A program made the position numbers and the translations under genes. 64,000 nucleotides of DNA from Verrucomicrobium sp. BvORR106 (GTDB lineage: Bacteria > Verrucomicrobiota > Verrucomicrobiia > Verrucomicrobiales > Verrucomicrobiaceae). The notes under the pieces were generated by a model that searched no databases, was not told where the DNA came from, and was given only the letters and a program-made list of their open reading frames with translations. The DNA is taken from positions 1 through 64,000 of the forward strand of contig NZ_BATR01000098.1 of assembly GCF_000739655.1 (NCBI RefSeq), in the 5' to 3' direction. Positions 28,717 to 37,729 of this stretch are shown here, piece after piece; positions within the stretch are counted from its first letter, which is position 1; each line of letters begins with the position of its first letter.

Positions 28717-30066
28717 ATGAGCGCCCATCCCATCACTCTTGACGACCTGCCGCGCGACGGAGAACGGCTCGATCTCACGAAGGTCAGCAAGCTGAACGGC
28801 TTGTTCCTCGTGATCGGCGGCCTTGGTCTGGTGGCCTCCCTGGCCTACCTCCTTGGTTTCCTTGGCGAGCAGAAGCAGGCGGAGTTCGCCTACAGCTGGT
28901 TGTTTGCCTTCTTCTTCTTCTTCACCATCACCTGCGGCGGCATCTTCTGGACCATGCTCCAGCATGCCTCCAACTCCGGCTGGAGTGTGGTGGTGCGCCG
29001 GTTGTTTGAGAACCTCGGTTCCAACATTGGCTGGATGGCGGTGTTCGTGCTTCCCTTCGTATTCATTCCCTCCGTTCAGAACGCCCTCTGGGAGTGGATT
29101 CCGATTCATCACAAAGCGGCAGAAGAGGCTGTTAAGTATAATGCGGATCATTCTGGCGCGAATTGGGGCACCTATGAAGGGCTGCACCACCTGGCGGAGA
29201 CGGATCACTCCAAGCACATCCTGACCTCCAAGTACGGCTACCTGAACCTGAGCTTCTGGTATGTTCGTGTGGTGGTGTACTTTGCCATTCTCGGTGCCCT
29301 CGCTTATTTCCTGCGCAAGTGGTCCATCCAGCAGGACAAGGACGGCAGCTTCAAGCACACGTTCCGCTCCCGCGCCTTCTGCTGCATCCTCCTGTTTCCG
29401 TTCGCCCTCGCCGTGACCTTCTCGGCGGTGGATTGGGTGATGGCGATGGACTACACCTGGTTCTCCACCATGTGGGGCGTCTACATCTTCGCCGGCGGTG
29501 CCTGGGGTGCCATGGCGGTCTCGATCCTCGCGCTGACGTATGTCCGCAGCAACGGCTACCTGCACAAGGTGACCAGTGGCGAGCACTACCACCTGATGGG
29601 CAAGCTGCTTTTCGCTTTCACGGTGTTCTGGGCGTACATCGCCTTCAGCCAGTTCTTCCTGATCTGGTACGCAAACATCACGGAAGAAACCCGCTTCTAC
29701 ATCCTGCGTAACACAGGCGGCTGGTGGTACCTCAGCCACGTGCTGGTCTGGCTCCACTTCGCAGTGTCCTTCGTGTTGCTGCTTTCCGCTGGCCGCAAGA
29801 AGCGCACCGGCGTGATGAACGCCCTCTGTTTCTGGGTGCTGCTCATGCACGTGGTGGACTGGTACTGGCTCATCATTCCCGAGCGTGGACCTTCCCTTTC
29901 CGAGGGTAAAGTCTTGTGGCTCGACGGAGCCTGGGTGGGGGATGTGATTGCCCTGCTTACCATGGGCGGTCTTTGCGGCTGGGCTTACCTGCGCCGTCTT
30001 TCCAAAGCCAGCTTGTATCCCTGCCGTGACCCCCGCCTGCTGGAGTCCGTCACCGCCACCAACTAA
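28717..30066 (+). CDS. actF: Alternative complex III subunit F, second NrfD/PsrC-like protein
   Basis: A 449-residue protein with about ten helices, a distant paralogue of ActC that completes the membrane core of ACIII. Central helices include FTVFWAYIAFSQFFLIWYANI and WVLLMHVVDWYWLIIPE, both typical of ActF. The N-terminal soluble part PITLDDLPRDGERLDL is short. It follows actE by 18 nt. Confidence 0.93.
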   Translation: MSAHPITLDDLPRDGERLDLTKVSKLNGLFLVIGGLGLVASLAYLLGFLGEQKQAEFAYSWLFAFFFFFTITCGGIFWTMLQHASNSGWSVVVRRLFENLGSNIGWMAVFVLPFVFIPSVQNALWEWIPIHHKAAEEAVKYNADHSGANWGTYEGLHHLAETDHSKHILTSKYGYLNLSFWYVRVVVYFAILGALAYFLRKWSIQQDKDGSFKHTFRSRAFCCILLFPFALAVTFSAVDWVMAMDYTWFSTMWGVYIFAGGAWGAMAVSILALTYVRSNGYLHKVTSGEHYHLMGKLLFAFTVFWAYIAFSQFFLIWYANITEETRFYILRNTGGWWYLSHVLVWLHFAVSFVLLLSAGRKKRTGVMNALCFWVLLMHVVDWYWLIIPERGPSLSEGKVLWLDGAWVGDVIALLTMGGLCGWAYLRRLSKASLYPCRDPRLLESVTATN

Positions 30067-30075
30067 GAGTTTCCC

Positions 30076-30972
30076 ATGTCGTCTCCCACGCCACCCACAC
30101 CCTCCCGAGCGCTCTCAGTCTTTCTGGGCACGCTGGCGGCATTTGCCAGCTTCGCCGTCGTGGCTGCCTTGCTGCAAGCCATCGCTGGCGGTACGCCTGA
30201 GTACCGGGATCATGATGCTCGCGTCAAAGTCAAAGAAGGCATCGCTGCTGAACAGGATGCCCTCGTTGAGAAGTACGGTCTGAAGCATGATTCGACTCCT
30301 GTGCTTGCCAAAGCCGCTGAACTTGTGAAGGAGCGCAAGCCCTCCACCTCCACGCAGGTGGTGCCTGGTTCCCCGACAGCGTTGAAGGCAGCTGCTGCTC
30401 CCGCAGCCGCTCCTGCTCCCGCACCGGAAGCTGCGAAGAAAGCGGAGGAAAAGCCTGCTGCCGCCCCAGCCCCAGCGCCTTCACCGGCCCCGGCTCCAGC
30501 GCCTTCACCGGCCCCGGCTCCAGCGCCTGCGCAGACTCCCTCACCGGAAACTCCAAAGGTCGAGGCTCCTGCCCCGGCTCCGATGCCTGCCGCGCCTGCT
30601 CCGGCAGCCGCCCCGGCTCCCGAGGCACCTAAGACGGAAGCGCCTGCGCCAGCCCCGGCACCCTCACCCGTTCCAGCTGCTCCGGCACCCGTGCCAGCCC
30701 CCGCTCCTGAGGCACCGAAGCCAACTCCGGCTCCCGCACCAGAAGCTCCTAAGTCGGAAGCGCCCGCCCCGGCTCCTGAGGCACCCAAGCCAGCTCCCGC
30801 ACCTGCCCCCGAAGCACCAGCGCCTGCTCCTGCTCCCTCCCCCGAGGCTCCGAAGACGGAAACTCCAGTTCCCGCCCCGGCCCCAGCCCCGGCTCCTGCC
30901 CCCACCACTCCCGCTCCTGAGGCTCCGGCTCCGCCTGCCGCTCCGGAAACTCCCGCACCCCAACCTCAGTAA
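30076..30972 (+). CDS. Membrane-anchored Pro/Ala-rich protein of the respiratory operon
   Basis: A 298-residue protein of unknown function, 9 nt after actF. Residues 14-37 form one helix (LSVFLGTLAAFASFAVVAALLQ), followed by a charged segment TPEYRDHDARVKVKEGIAAEQDALVEKYG. From about residue 105 to the end it is a low-complexity chain of Pro, Ala, Glu and Lys (PAPAP, PEAPK units), probably extended. It lies between ACIII and the CcoN-like gene, all on the same strand. A spacer or docking role for cytochromes on the outside of the membrane is possible but inferred. The tail length probably varies between strains. Confidence 0.7.
   Translation: MSSPTPPTPSRALSVFLGTLAAFASFAVVAALLQAIAGGTPEYRDHDARVKVKEGIAAEQDALVEKYGLKHDSTPVLAKAAELVKERKPSTSTQVVPGSPTALKAAAAPAAAPAPAPEAAKKAEEKPAAAPAPAPSPAPAPAPSPAPAPAPAQTPSPETPKVEAPAPAPMPAAPAPAAAPAPEAPKTEAPAPAPAPSPVPAAPAPVPAPAPEAPKPTPAPAPEAPKSEAPAPAPEAPKPAPAPAPEAPAPAPAPSPEAPKTETPVPAPAPAPAPAPTTPAPEAPAPPAAPETPAPQPQ
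30394..30969 (+). repeat. Coding low-complexity Pro/Ala repeat
   Basis: Irregular repeats of CCx-GCx codons (words such as CCGGCTCC and GCTCCTGAGGC) encode the PAPAP/PEAPK tail. The repeats are imperfect and in frame, with no spacer structure. Confidence 0.8.
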
Positions 30973-31003
30973 GCATCGTTTTTTCCTTTTTACCTGACCT
31001 GCC

Positions 31004-32515
31004 ATGGAGACAACTGACACGACCGTCTCAAACAGCGACAGCCTACGCCGCGCGGCCATTGACCGCTCGGTGAAGGGGCCGGTGCTCTTCCTGTTCGCCA
31101 ACGCCGCCCTTTGGCTGCTCGCATCCACCATCATGGGCTTGATCGCCTCTGTGAAGCTCGTTAAGCCGGGCTTCCTGGACTACGACTGGCTCTGGTTCCT
31201 CAACTACGGGCGCCTTCAGCCAGCCCATCTTACGGCCTTGGTCTATGGCTGGGCCATCCAGTCCGGCCTTGGTGCCAGCGTCTGGATCCTTGCCCGCCGC
31301 TCCGGTGTGGCTTTGGAGCGTGGTGCCGGATCGATGGTTACCGCTGGGGTGTTCTGGAACATCGGTGTGACGCTCGGTATCATCGGAATCCTTTTCGGCG
31401 GCAGCACTTCGCTGGCCTGGCTGGAGTTCCCGGCGTTCGTCTGGCCGCTCTTCCTGGTGTCATTCCTGATCATCGCTGGCCGCATGGTGCTGCACTTCAA
31501 CGCGGTGCAGCGTGAGAACTGGTTCTTCCTCTCCTCCTGGTACATTCTCGCGGGTCTCTTCTGCTTCCCTTGGATTTTTGCCACGGTGAATCTGTTGCTC
31601 AACCACTATGCCCCGGCTTCACCGCTTGGTGCGATTGGCGCTGGCATCAACGCCTGGTACGTGAGCAACATCATCTGGCTGTTCTTCACTCCTATTGGCT
31701 TGGGTGCCTGCTACTACTTTATCCCGAAGATCACCGGCAAGCCGGTTTTCAGCGGCCAGCTTGCGCAGTTGGGTTTCTGGGGTCTGGTGGTTCTCGGTGG
31801 CTGGACTGGCTACCAGAAGTACATGGGTGGGCCGCTTCCCGCCTGGATGTCCGCAGTCGGCGGCACCGCGGCACTGCTGCTCCTTGTTCCGGCTGGCATT
31901 GTGGCTTTGAACAACCACCTCACCACTGAGGGCAAGCGCGGCCTCATCGAGAGCAGCCCCACGCTTCGCTTCGTGTTCGTTGGTTCTTTCTGCTACGTGC
32001 TCATGAGTGGCGTGAGCGCCCTGCTGGGTACGTTCTGGACGGGTTCCAACACCCAGTTCACCTACGCCGAGTACGGCTATCAGCTCCTTGCGGTGTACGG
32101 CTTCTTCAGCATGACCATGTTCGGCGCGATTTATTACATCGTTCCCCGTCTGGCCAACTGTGAGTGGCTGAGCGCCCGCCTGATTCGCCAGCACTTCTGG
32201 TTCTCCGTTTACGGCATCAGCGCCATGGTGGTCTGCATGCTGGTCGGCGGTCTGTTCCAAGGCGCGAGCGTCAACAGCCCCGACAACTGGAATCAACCCA
32301 TGGTCGGTAGTGTCATCAACGCCCGTGGTTATCTTGTGGGCCGCTCTCTGGCCTGGGTCTTCATCCTGTGGTCGAACTTCTGGTTCTTTGTCCACCTTGT
32401 CTTCATGGTACTGGGTCTGGGACGTCGTAGCACGACGCCAACCCTGCTTGTGCATGACCGCCACCATGACTACGTCCCCGGAACTTTAACATCGGTTACC
32501 ACCAAAGAAGCATGA
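31004..32515 (+). CDS. CcoN-like heme-copper oxidase subunit I lacking catalytic ligands
   Basis: A 503-residue, twelve-helix membrane protein that aligns with cbb3 oxidase CcoN through most of its length (GRLQPAH, YYFIPKITGKPV, FGAIYYIVPRL). The low-spin heme ligand of helix 2 seems kept (His75). The other ligands are gone: GHNAV has become VSNII (His to Ser221), the CuB pair PHH has become YQK (Gln271-Lys272), and GHVHSG has become GYQLLA (His to Tyr359 and Leu361). It therefore should not bind heme b3 or CuB or reduce oxygen. It precedes a CcoO-like gene with a 4-nt overlap. I infer a structural role in an electron-transfer module. The alignment was made by eye. Confidence 0.85.
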   Translation: METTDTTVSNSDSLRRAAIDRSVKGPVLFLFANAALWLLASTIMGLIASVKLVKPGFLDYDWLWFLNYGRLQPAHLTALVYGWAIQSGLGASVWILARRSGVALERGAGSMVTAGVFWNIGVTLGIIGILFGGSTSLAWLEFPAFVWPLFLVSFLIIAGRMVLHFNAVQRENWFFLSSWYILAGLFCFPWIFATVNLLLNHYAPASPLGAIGAGINAWYVSNIIWLFFTPIGLGACYYFIPKITGKPVFSGQLAQLGFWGLVVLGGWTGYQKYMGGPLPAWMSAVGGTAALLLLVPAGIVALNNHLTTEGKRGLIESSPTLRFVFVGSFCYVLMSGVSALLGTFWTGSNTQFTYAEYGYQLLAVYGFFSMTMFGAIYYIVPRLANCEWLSARLIRQHFWFSVYGISAMVVCMLVGGLFQGASVNSPDNWNQPMVGSVINARGYLVGRSLAWVFILWSNFWFFVHLVFMVLGLGRRSTTPTLLVHDRHHDYVPGTLTSVTTKEA

Positions 32516-33189
32516 CCAGCTTGCGCAAACTCGTGATTGGATTGGGTGTCAGTTTCGGAGCTCCGTGGCTCCTGCTGGTCGTCATTCCTGCTCTCAAAGC
32601 CCAGAAGACCGTTCCTATCCCGTACGACAAGGATCGTGATGGATTGACCGGCTTCTATCCGGCCGAAGGTGTGTACCGCCAAGGTCAGCTCGTCTATCTT
32701 AAAGAGGGATGCGTGCAGTGCCACACCCAGGTTATCCGCACCACCTTCAACAACATCTCTGATGGCTGGAAGAAGGGGTGGGGGAGTGATCAAAGCGATA
32801 TTCCGAAGCATGTTGTGCGCGCCAGCACCATGCGTGACTACCTCGGTGAGCCAGTGGCTCCTCTAGGTGTCCAGCGGAATGGTCCGGACCTCGCCAACTT
32901 CGGCTACCGTGTGGTGGGTGAAGCCGGCCGTGAAGCTCTTCACGTGAAGCTGTATGCCCCGCGTTCCCAGAATGAGTGGAGCATCATGCCGTCCTACCGC
33001 CACCTCTACAAGGTGCAGAAGATTCAAGGTGCCGGTTCTCCCGACGCTCTGAAGCTTCCGAAGGATCTGGCTCCCAAGAAAGGCTACGAAGTGGTGCCGA
33101 CCGCCGAAGCCGTGGAACTGGTGAACTACCTTTGCTCCCTGAAAAAAGACGCCCCCGAGCCCGGCAAGGTGGTGGCTGACAGCAAGTAA
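32512..33189 (+). CDS. CcoO-like monoheme cytochrome c
   Basis: A 225-residue protein resembling the cytochrome subunit CcoO of cbb3 oxidases. One N-terminal helix (about 5-27) is followed by the heme site LKEGCVQCHTQVIR (Cys67, Cys70, His71). The downstream RNGPDLANFG and SIMPSY match the CcoO region that carries the Met ligand (Met159). Unlike its CcoN-like partner, the redox site is intact. Its ATG overlaps the partner's stop by 4 nt, so the two are co-translated. Likely role: membrane-bound electron carrier between ACIII and the oxidase (inferred). Confidence 0.88.
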   Translation: MTSLRKLVIGLGVSFGAPWLLLVVIPALKAQKTVPIPYDKDRDGLTGFYPAEGVYRQGQLVYLKEGCVQCHTQVIRTTFNNISDGWKKGWGSDQSDIPKHVVRASTMRDYLGEPVAPLGVQRNGPDLANFGYRVVGEAGREALHVKLYAPRSQNEWSIMPSYRHLYKVQKIQGAGSPDALKLPKDLAPKKGYEVVPTAEAVELVNYLCSLKKDAPEPGKVVADSK

Positions 33190-33198
33190 CGACGAGCC

Positions 33199-33897
33199 AT
33201 GAACGAGAATCAGCCCCAGAACTTTGACAATACTGACCTCGACCGCCTTCACGCTGCCGTGAAGCGCGAGAAGCCTGACGCCCAGCCTGGCCGCGAACCT
33301 GCTCCCTTGTGGGTGTTTGTCGCCAGCATGGCCGCCATGGTGCTCGCCGGTGGCTACGCCGGAGCTTACGTCGGTGGATTTGAATTCGAGCAGAACTCGC
33401 CCTACCTCGGGAAGGTGACGGATACTCGGCCGATCAAGCTTGATGTCGCAGACACTCTCGATCCCTTCGCCCTAGCGATGAAAAAGGGTGCCGATTCCTA
33501 CAACAGCTGCCAGGGCTGTCACGGTGCATCCGGTGGTGGTCAGCCAGGCCTGATCCCGCCGCTCGCTGGTTCGGAATGGGTTGCAGGTGGCACCGAGCGC
33601 ATCGCCCGTATTGCCCTTCACGGCCTGAGCGGTAGCGTCACTGTCAAAGGTGCAAACTACAATGGCGTGATGCCTCCTCAGTCGGGCCTTTCCGACAAGG
33701 AACTTTCCTACGTGATCACTTACATCCGGAACTCCTGGGGCAACAAGGGCTCCTTGGTGACGCCGGACATGGTGAAGAAAGTCCGCGCCGAAACGAAGGC
33801 CCATGTGGGTCCCTGGACGGCCGCCACACTCTCGGAGTTTGCCGAAAAGGACATTCCGGGCGAAGCTCCCGCAGCCGCCGCGCCCGCAGCCAAGTAA
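33199..33897 (+). CDS. Membrane-anchored monoheme cytochrome c (CcoP-like position)
   Basis: A 232-residue protein with a soluble N-terminal 35 residues, one helix (about 37-60) and a class I cytochrome c domain. Heme site CQGCHG at Cys104, Cys107, His108; the likely Met ligand lies in YNGVMPPQ. The ANYNGVMPPQSGLSDKELSYVITYIRNSWG stretch is the usual cytochrome c C-terminal half. CcoP normally has two hemes; this has one, so it is only a positional counterpart. It ends with an Ala-rich tail. It could donate electrons directly to the CuA site of the oxidase. Confidence 0.85.
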   Translation: MNENQPQNFDNTDLDRLHAAVKREKPDAQPGREPAPLWVFVASMAAMVLAGGYAGAYVGGFEFEQNSPYLGKVTDTRPIKLDVADTLDPFALAMKKGADSYNSCQGCHGASGGGQPGLIPPLAGSEWVAGGTERIARIALHGLSGSVTVKGANYNGVMPPQSGLSDKELSYVITYIRNSWGNKGSLVTPDMVKKVRAETKAHVGPWTAATLSEFAEKDIPGEAPAAAAPAAK

Positions 33898-33982
33898 TAG
33901 CAATCAACCGGCATCCTGACTCTCTGAGCTTGAGCACCGCACCTTTCCAATCCCCCGTTTTCCGAACCACCTGCTTTTATTC

Positions 33983-35836
33983 ATGAGCGCTGTTACCGCC
34001 CACCACGATCACTCGCATGCGGATCATGCTCACGAGCACGATCACCCGAAGCAGAGCTTCCTCTACAAGTACATCTTCAGTACCGACCACAAGGTCATCG
34101 GGATCCAGTACGGTCTCACTGCGATGTGCTTCCTGCTGTGGGGCTTCTTCCTCATGATGGTGATGCGCTGGAGCATCGCCTTCCCTGGTACGGAAATGCC
34201 CCTCTTCGGCCATCTGATGGGCGAACGCTGGGCTCCTGGTGGGGTGGTTAGCCCTGAGCTCTACAACATGTTTGGGGCCATGCACGGCACCATCATGGTG
34301 TTCTTGGGCGTGGTGCCTCTCGGTTTCGCCGCTTTCGGCAACTACATCATGCCGCTGCAGATTGGTGCAGTGGATATGGCGTTCCCCAAGCTCAACGCCT
34401 GGAGCTACTGGCTCTACTTCATCGGCGGTGTGCTCATGATGCTGAGCTTCTTCCTCCCGACGGGTGCTGCCCAGGTGGGTTGGACGAACTACTCTCCTCT
34501 GGCCACGACCGCACAGATCGACGTGAAGAACATCTTCTTCACCGGTCAGACGCAGTGGTTGTTCTCCATGGTGTTCCTGATCTCTTCCTCGCTGTTGGGC
34601 TCGGTGAACTTCATCACCACCATCCTCAACCTGCGCTGCAAAGGGATGACCTGGATGCGCCTGCCCTTCTTCTGCTGGGCCATGTTGGTCGTCGGTTTCC
34701 TGCTTCTCCTTGCTTTCCCCCCGCTTGAAGTCGCTGCCGTCATGCAGCTCGCTGACCGTCTCTTCGGTTCCAGCTTCTTCCTTCCGACGGGCTTGGTGGA
34801 AGCCAACAAACACCTCGACATCGCCGGTGGTGGCAGCCCGCTGCTCTACCAGCACTTGTTCTGGTTCCTCGGTCACCCGGAAGTGTACGTGCTCATCCTT
34901 CCGGCCATCGCCATCGTTTCTGACGTCATCCCGGCCAACATTCGTCGTCCGCTCTGGGGCTACAAGTCCATGATCTACGGCGTGCTCACGTTGGGCTTCC
35001 TGAGCTTCATCGTGTGGGCTCACCACATGTACCTCACGGGCATGGGACCGGTGGTCTCCACCTTCTTCCAGATCACCACGGTGTTGATCTCGGTGCCGTC
35101 CGTGATTCTTCTGACGTGCTTGATGATCACCCTCTGGGGCGGTTCCATCCGCTTCAACACGGCGATGCTGTTCGCCTGTGCGTTCCTTCCGATGTTCGGT
35201 ATCGGTGGTCTTACCGGTCTGCCGCTGGCCTTCAGCACGATCGACCTCTATCTGCACGACACCTACTACGTGATTGGTCACTTCCACTATGTGGTGGCTC
35301 CGGGCACGATCTTTGGTCTCTTCGCCGGCATCTACCACTGGTACCCGAAGATGACGGGCCGTTTCATGAACGAGACGCTTGGTCGCCTGCACTTCTGGCC
35401 TTCCTTGCTGTGCATGAACCTGCTGTTCTCCCCGATGTTGATTCAGGGTATGGCAGGCTTCCACCGCCGCTGGCATGATGGTGGGGTTGCTTTCGCTGGT
35501 ACGTCCAGTGGCGACTGGATGGGCATCCCTCTTTTGAAGCTCAACGAAGTGATGTCCTTTGCTGCTTGGGGTCTGGCCATTGCCCAGGTGCCTTTCATCC
35601 TGAACCTGTTCTTCAGCATCAAGGGTGGTAAGAAGGTGAAGTCGGACAACCCATGGCAGGCCACCACGCTGGAGTGGGCCACCCCGACACCTCCCGGACA
35701 CGGCAACTTCCTTCAAGAGCCCGTGGTTTACCGCGACGCTTACGACTACAGCGTTCCTGGCGCCGAAACGGATTATTCCCCGCAGTGGCTTCCAGAAGGC
35801 GTGAAGCCTGAGGAAAAGCTCACCCACATGCATTGA
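33983..35836 (+). CDS. ctaD: Cytochrome c oxidase subunit I (A1-type aa3/caa3)
   Basis: Catalytic subunit that reduces oxygen to water and pumps protons. The 617-residue protein has a His-rich N-terminus and twelve helices. All ligands are present: His101 and His435 for low-spin heme a, His433 for heme a3, and His298, His347 and His348 for CuB, with the cross-linked Tyr302. The D-channel Asp131 and the Glu300 in GHPEVY mark an A1-type pump. This is the real oxidase of the operon, in contrast to the degenerate CcoN-like protein upstream. Confidence 0.97.
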   Translation: MSAVTAHHDHSHADHAHEHDHPKQSFLYKYIFSTDHKVIGIQYGLTAMCFLLWGFFLMMVMRWSIAFPGTEMPLFGHLMGERWAPGGVVSPELYNMFGAMHGTIMVFLGVVPLGFAAFGNYIMPLQIGAVDMAFPKLNAWSYWLYFIGGVLMMLSFFLPTGAAQVGWTNYSPLATTAQIDVKNIFFTGQTQWLFSMVFLISSSLLGSVNFITTILNLRCKGMTWMRLPFFCWAMLVVGFLLLLAFPPLEVAAVMQLADRLFGSSFFLPTGLVEANKHLDIAGGGSPLLYQHLFWFLGHPEVYVLILPAIAIVSDVIPANIRRPLWGYKSMIYGVLTLGFLSFIVWAHHMYLTGMGPVVSTFFQITTVLISVPSVILLTCLMITLWGGSIRFNTAMLFACAFLPMFGIGGLTGLPLAFSTIDLYLHDTYYVIGHFHYVVAPGTIFGLFAGIYHWYPKMTGRFMNETLGRLHFWPSLLCMNLLFSPMLIQGMAGFHRRWHDGGVAFAGTSSGDWMGIPLLKLNEVMSFAAWGLAIAQVPFILNLFFSIKGGKKVKSDNPWQATTLEWATPTPPGHGNFLQEPVVYRDAYDYSVPGAETDYSPQWLPEGVKPEEKLTHMH

Positions 35837-35903
35837 TCTCCCCGGGGCCAACCACTCCTGTTCCAGTCAATCATTTCTCCCAACTGACAACTTTTTCGCT
35901 CTG

Positions 35904-37331
35904 ATGGAAATTCCATACACCGTCAAACCCCGGCCGGACACCGGACTGTTCAATGCGAAGATCGGCATCTGGCTGTTCCTCGCTTCTGAAGTGATGCTCT
36001 TCGGCGGTCTTTTCTCTGCCTACATCTTCCTGCGCATCGCCCCCGAAGGCCCCTGGCCTGTTCAGGTGCTGACCGTTAAGTGGGGTTTCATCAACACCCT
36101 TGTGCTGATCTTCTCCAGTGTCACCGTGCTGCAGGCGTGGGTGGCTCTGAAGTTGAGGAAGTTCCGGTTGTTCCAGGTTTGGATGACTCTCACTATCCTC
36201 TGCGCTGGTGGCTTCATGGCCATCAAGTCCGTCGAGTACGCTGACAAGTTCCATCACTTCGGTGTTTTGCTTAAGGACGGCAGCTCCTTGGAAGGTCACT
36301 TCCCGGAAGATCATCCTTATCACATCAAGTTTGATGAGGTGAAGACCGTGACGCTGGCCTCCAAGCACATGGACAAGGGCCTCTTTGACTGGAGACTTTT
36401 CCGCCATGGTTCTGACGGTGGTTTCCTCAAGTACATTGTGGACGGCAAGCCTGAGTTCAAAGATGCCGCCGGTAACTTGGTGACGTTGGATGCAGCTACC
36501 GTGAAGAAGTTGGTGCACGATGCTCAGGAGAAGAAGATCGACTTCATTGTCCTTACCGCGACCAATCCGCTCAAGTTTGACATCCCGCCGTCGAAGCTCT
36601 TCGACAACGCCTACGATGCTCACAAAGCCCATTTCCGTGATGGCACAGTGATCGACGGCAAGCTGGCCTATGATTCGATGCACCTTGAAGTGGACCGGAT
36701 CGATCTGCGCCGCCTCTTCGCTGCAGACGAGAAGAGCGACCAGAAGGCCTTTGAAAGCGTGCAGAACGCTGACGTGTGGCGTGTCCTCGGTGGCGACTGG
36801 AAGAAGAAGTTCAACGAGCACCACGATGTGGAACTGAACAAGTTCATCGAGAAGCACAAGAGCCAGAAGAAGCCCCAACAGCCCATGGACAACAGCGACT
36901 ACGTTCGCCACGTCTATGCCATGAAGATCAGCCTGGACGACTCCCACGGTCACGCCAACGCTGCCAAGACGGGTGGGGAAGGGCTTGCTGCTGAAGCCGC
37001 TGGTGACTCCCATGGCGCTCACGCTGCGGAAGCTCATGCTGGCAGCCACGGCCATCCTCTGGTTGTGATCGGGAAGAAGGACATTTCCTTCTGGTCCAAC
37101 TTCACTCCCAAGTACGGAAACTACTTCGCCATCTACTTCACTCTGACGGGCCTGCACGGTCTGCACGTGATCGGCGGCGCACTTGTACTGAGCCACATGT
37201 TGTTGTTCGGCAAGAGGATCTACGACAAGGACCCTGACCACCTGGCAAACCGTGTGGAAGTGGGCGGCCTGTTCTGGCACTTCGTGGATCTGGTCTGGAT
37301 CTTCCTGTTCCCGCTGCTGTATCTCCTCTAA
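35904..37331 (+). CDS. ctaE: Cytochrome c oxidase subunit III with a large internal insert
   Basis: Accessory membrane subunit of the oxidase, 475 residues against the usual 190-270. Helices at about 20-45, 57-83, 90-110, 405-435 and 452-474 give a five-helix subunit of the caa3 type. The third helix ends SVEYADKFHHFG and the fourth begins with GLHGLHVIGG; these are normally joined by a short loop. Here about 280 residues (roughly 117-400) are inserted, mainly hydrophilic with mixed strands and helices, ending in a His/Ala-rich stretch. The insert is in frame and codon use looks like the rest. Function of the insert unknown. Confidence 0.9.
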   Translation: MEIPYTVKPRPDTGLFNAKIGIWLFLASEVMLFGGLFSAYIFLRIAPEGPWPVQVLTVKWGFINTLVLIFSSVTVLQAWVALKLRKFRLFQVWMTLTILCAGGFMAIKSVEYADKFHHFGVLLKDGSSLEGHFPEDHPYHIKFDEVKTVTLASKHMDKGLFDWRLFRHGSDGGFLKYIVDGKPEFKDAAGNLVTLDAATVKKLVHDAQEKKIDFIVLTATNPLKFDIPPSKLFDNAYDAHKAHFRDGTVIDGKLAYDSMHLEVDRIDLRRLFAADEKSDQKAFESVQNADVWRVLGGDWKKKFNEHHDVELNKFIEKHKSQKKPQQPMDNSDYVRHVYAMKISLDDSHGHANAAKTGGEGLAAEAAGDSHGAHAAEAHAGSHGHPLVVIGKKDISFWSNFTPKYGNYFAIYFTLTGLHGLHVIGGALVLSHMLLFGKRIYDKDPDHLANRVEVGGLFWHFVDLVWIFLFPLLYLL

Positions 37332-37384
37332 CCCGACTCTCCGGGGCTGCGGCCCCGGGAATTGATTCCCAGCTTTTTACCATC

Positions 37385-37720
37385 ATGGCTCACGACCATC
37401 ACGACCACGACAGTCCGGAATACTACAAGAAGCAGTCCAAGATCATCTGGGCGGTTGGTGGTGTTCTCGTCCTTGGCACCCTCATCACCGTCGGGGTGAT
37501 GGACTGGGACATGGGCTCCCGCGCCGCCAACATTGCGTTCGGCATGTTCATCGCCCTGGTGAAAGCCAGCTTTGTCGCCCTCATCTTCATGCACTTGAAG
37601 AGTGAACGCGGTCTCATCTACAAGGTTCTCTTCTTCACCGTGCTTTTTGCGATCGGCCTCTTCGTGCTGACTTACCTCGGCTACGCTGATCCGCTGCACT
37701 CCAAGTTCATCGGTTACTGA
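37385..37720 (+). CDS. Cytochrome c oxidase subunit IV
   Basis: A 111-residue small subunit with three helices (about 22-40, 50-70 and 77-97) after a His/Asp-rich start (AHDHHDHDSPEYYKK). The KASFVALIFMHLKSE segment is characteristic of prokaryotic subunit IV (CoxD/CyoD-like), thought to stabilise the CuB site during assembly. It lies between ctaE and two very small membrane protein genes. Confidence 0.88.
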   Translation: MAHDHHDHDSPEYYKKQSKIIWAVGGVLVLGTLITVGVMDWDMGSRAANIAFGMFIALVKASFVALIFMHLKSERGLIYKVLFFTVLFAIGLFVLTYLGYADPLHSKFIGY

Positions 37721-37729
37721 TTTCCCGCC

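Noticed and set aside
30394-30969. Repeat array as a mobile element or CRISPR
   Set aside because: The repeats are in frame and code for a Pro/Ala-rich tail with a clear start and membrane helix.
31004-32515. Functional cbb3 oxidase subunit I
   Set aside because: All CuB and high-spin heme ligands are replaced, so the usual annotation as an active oxidase would be misleading.
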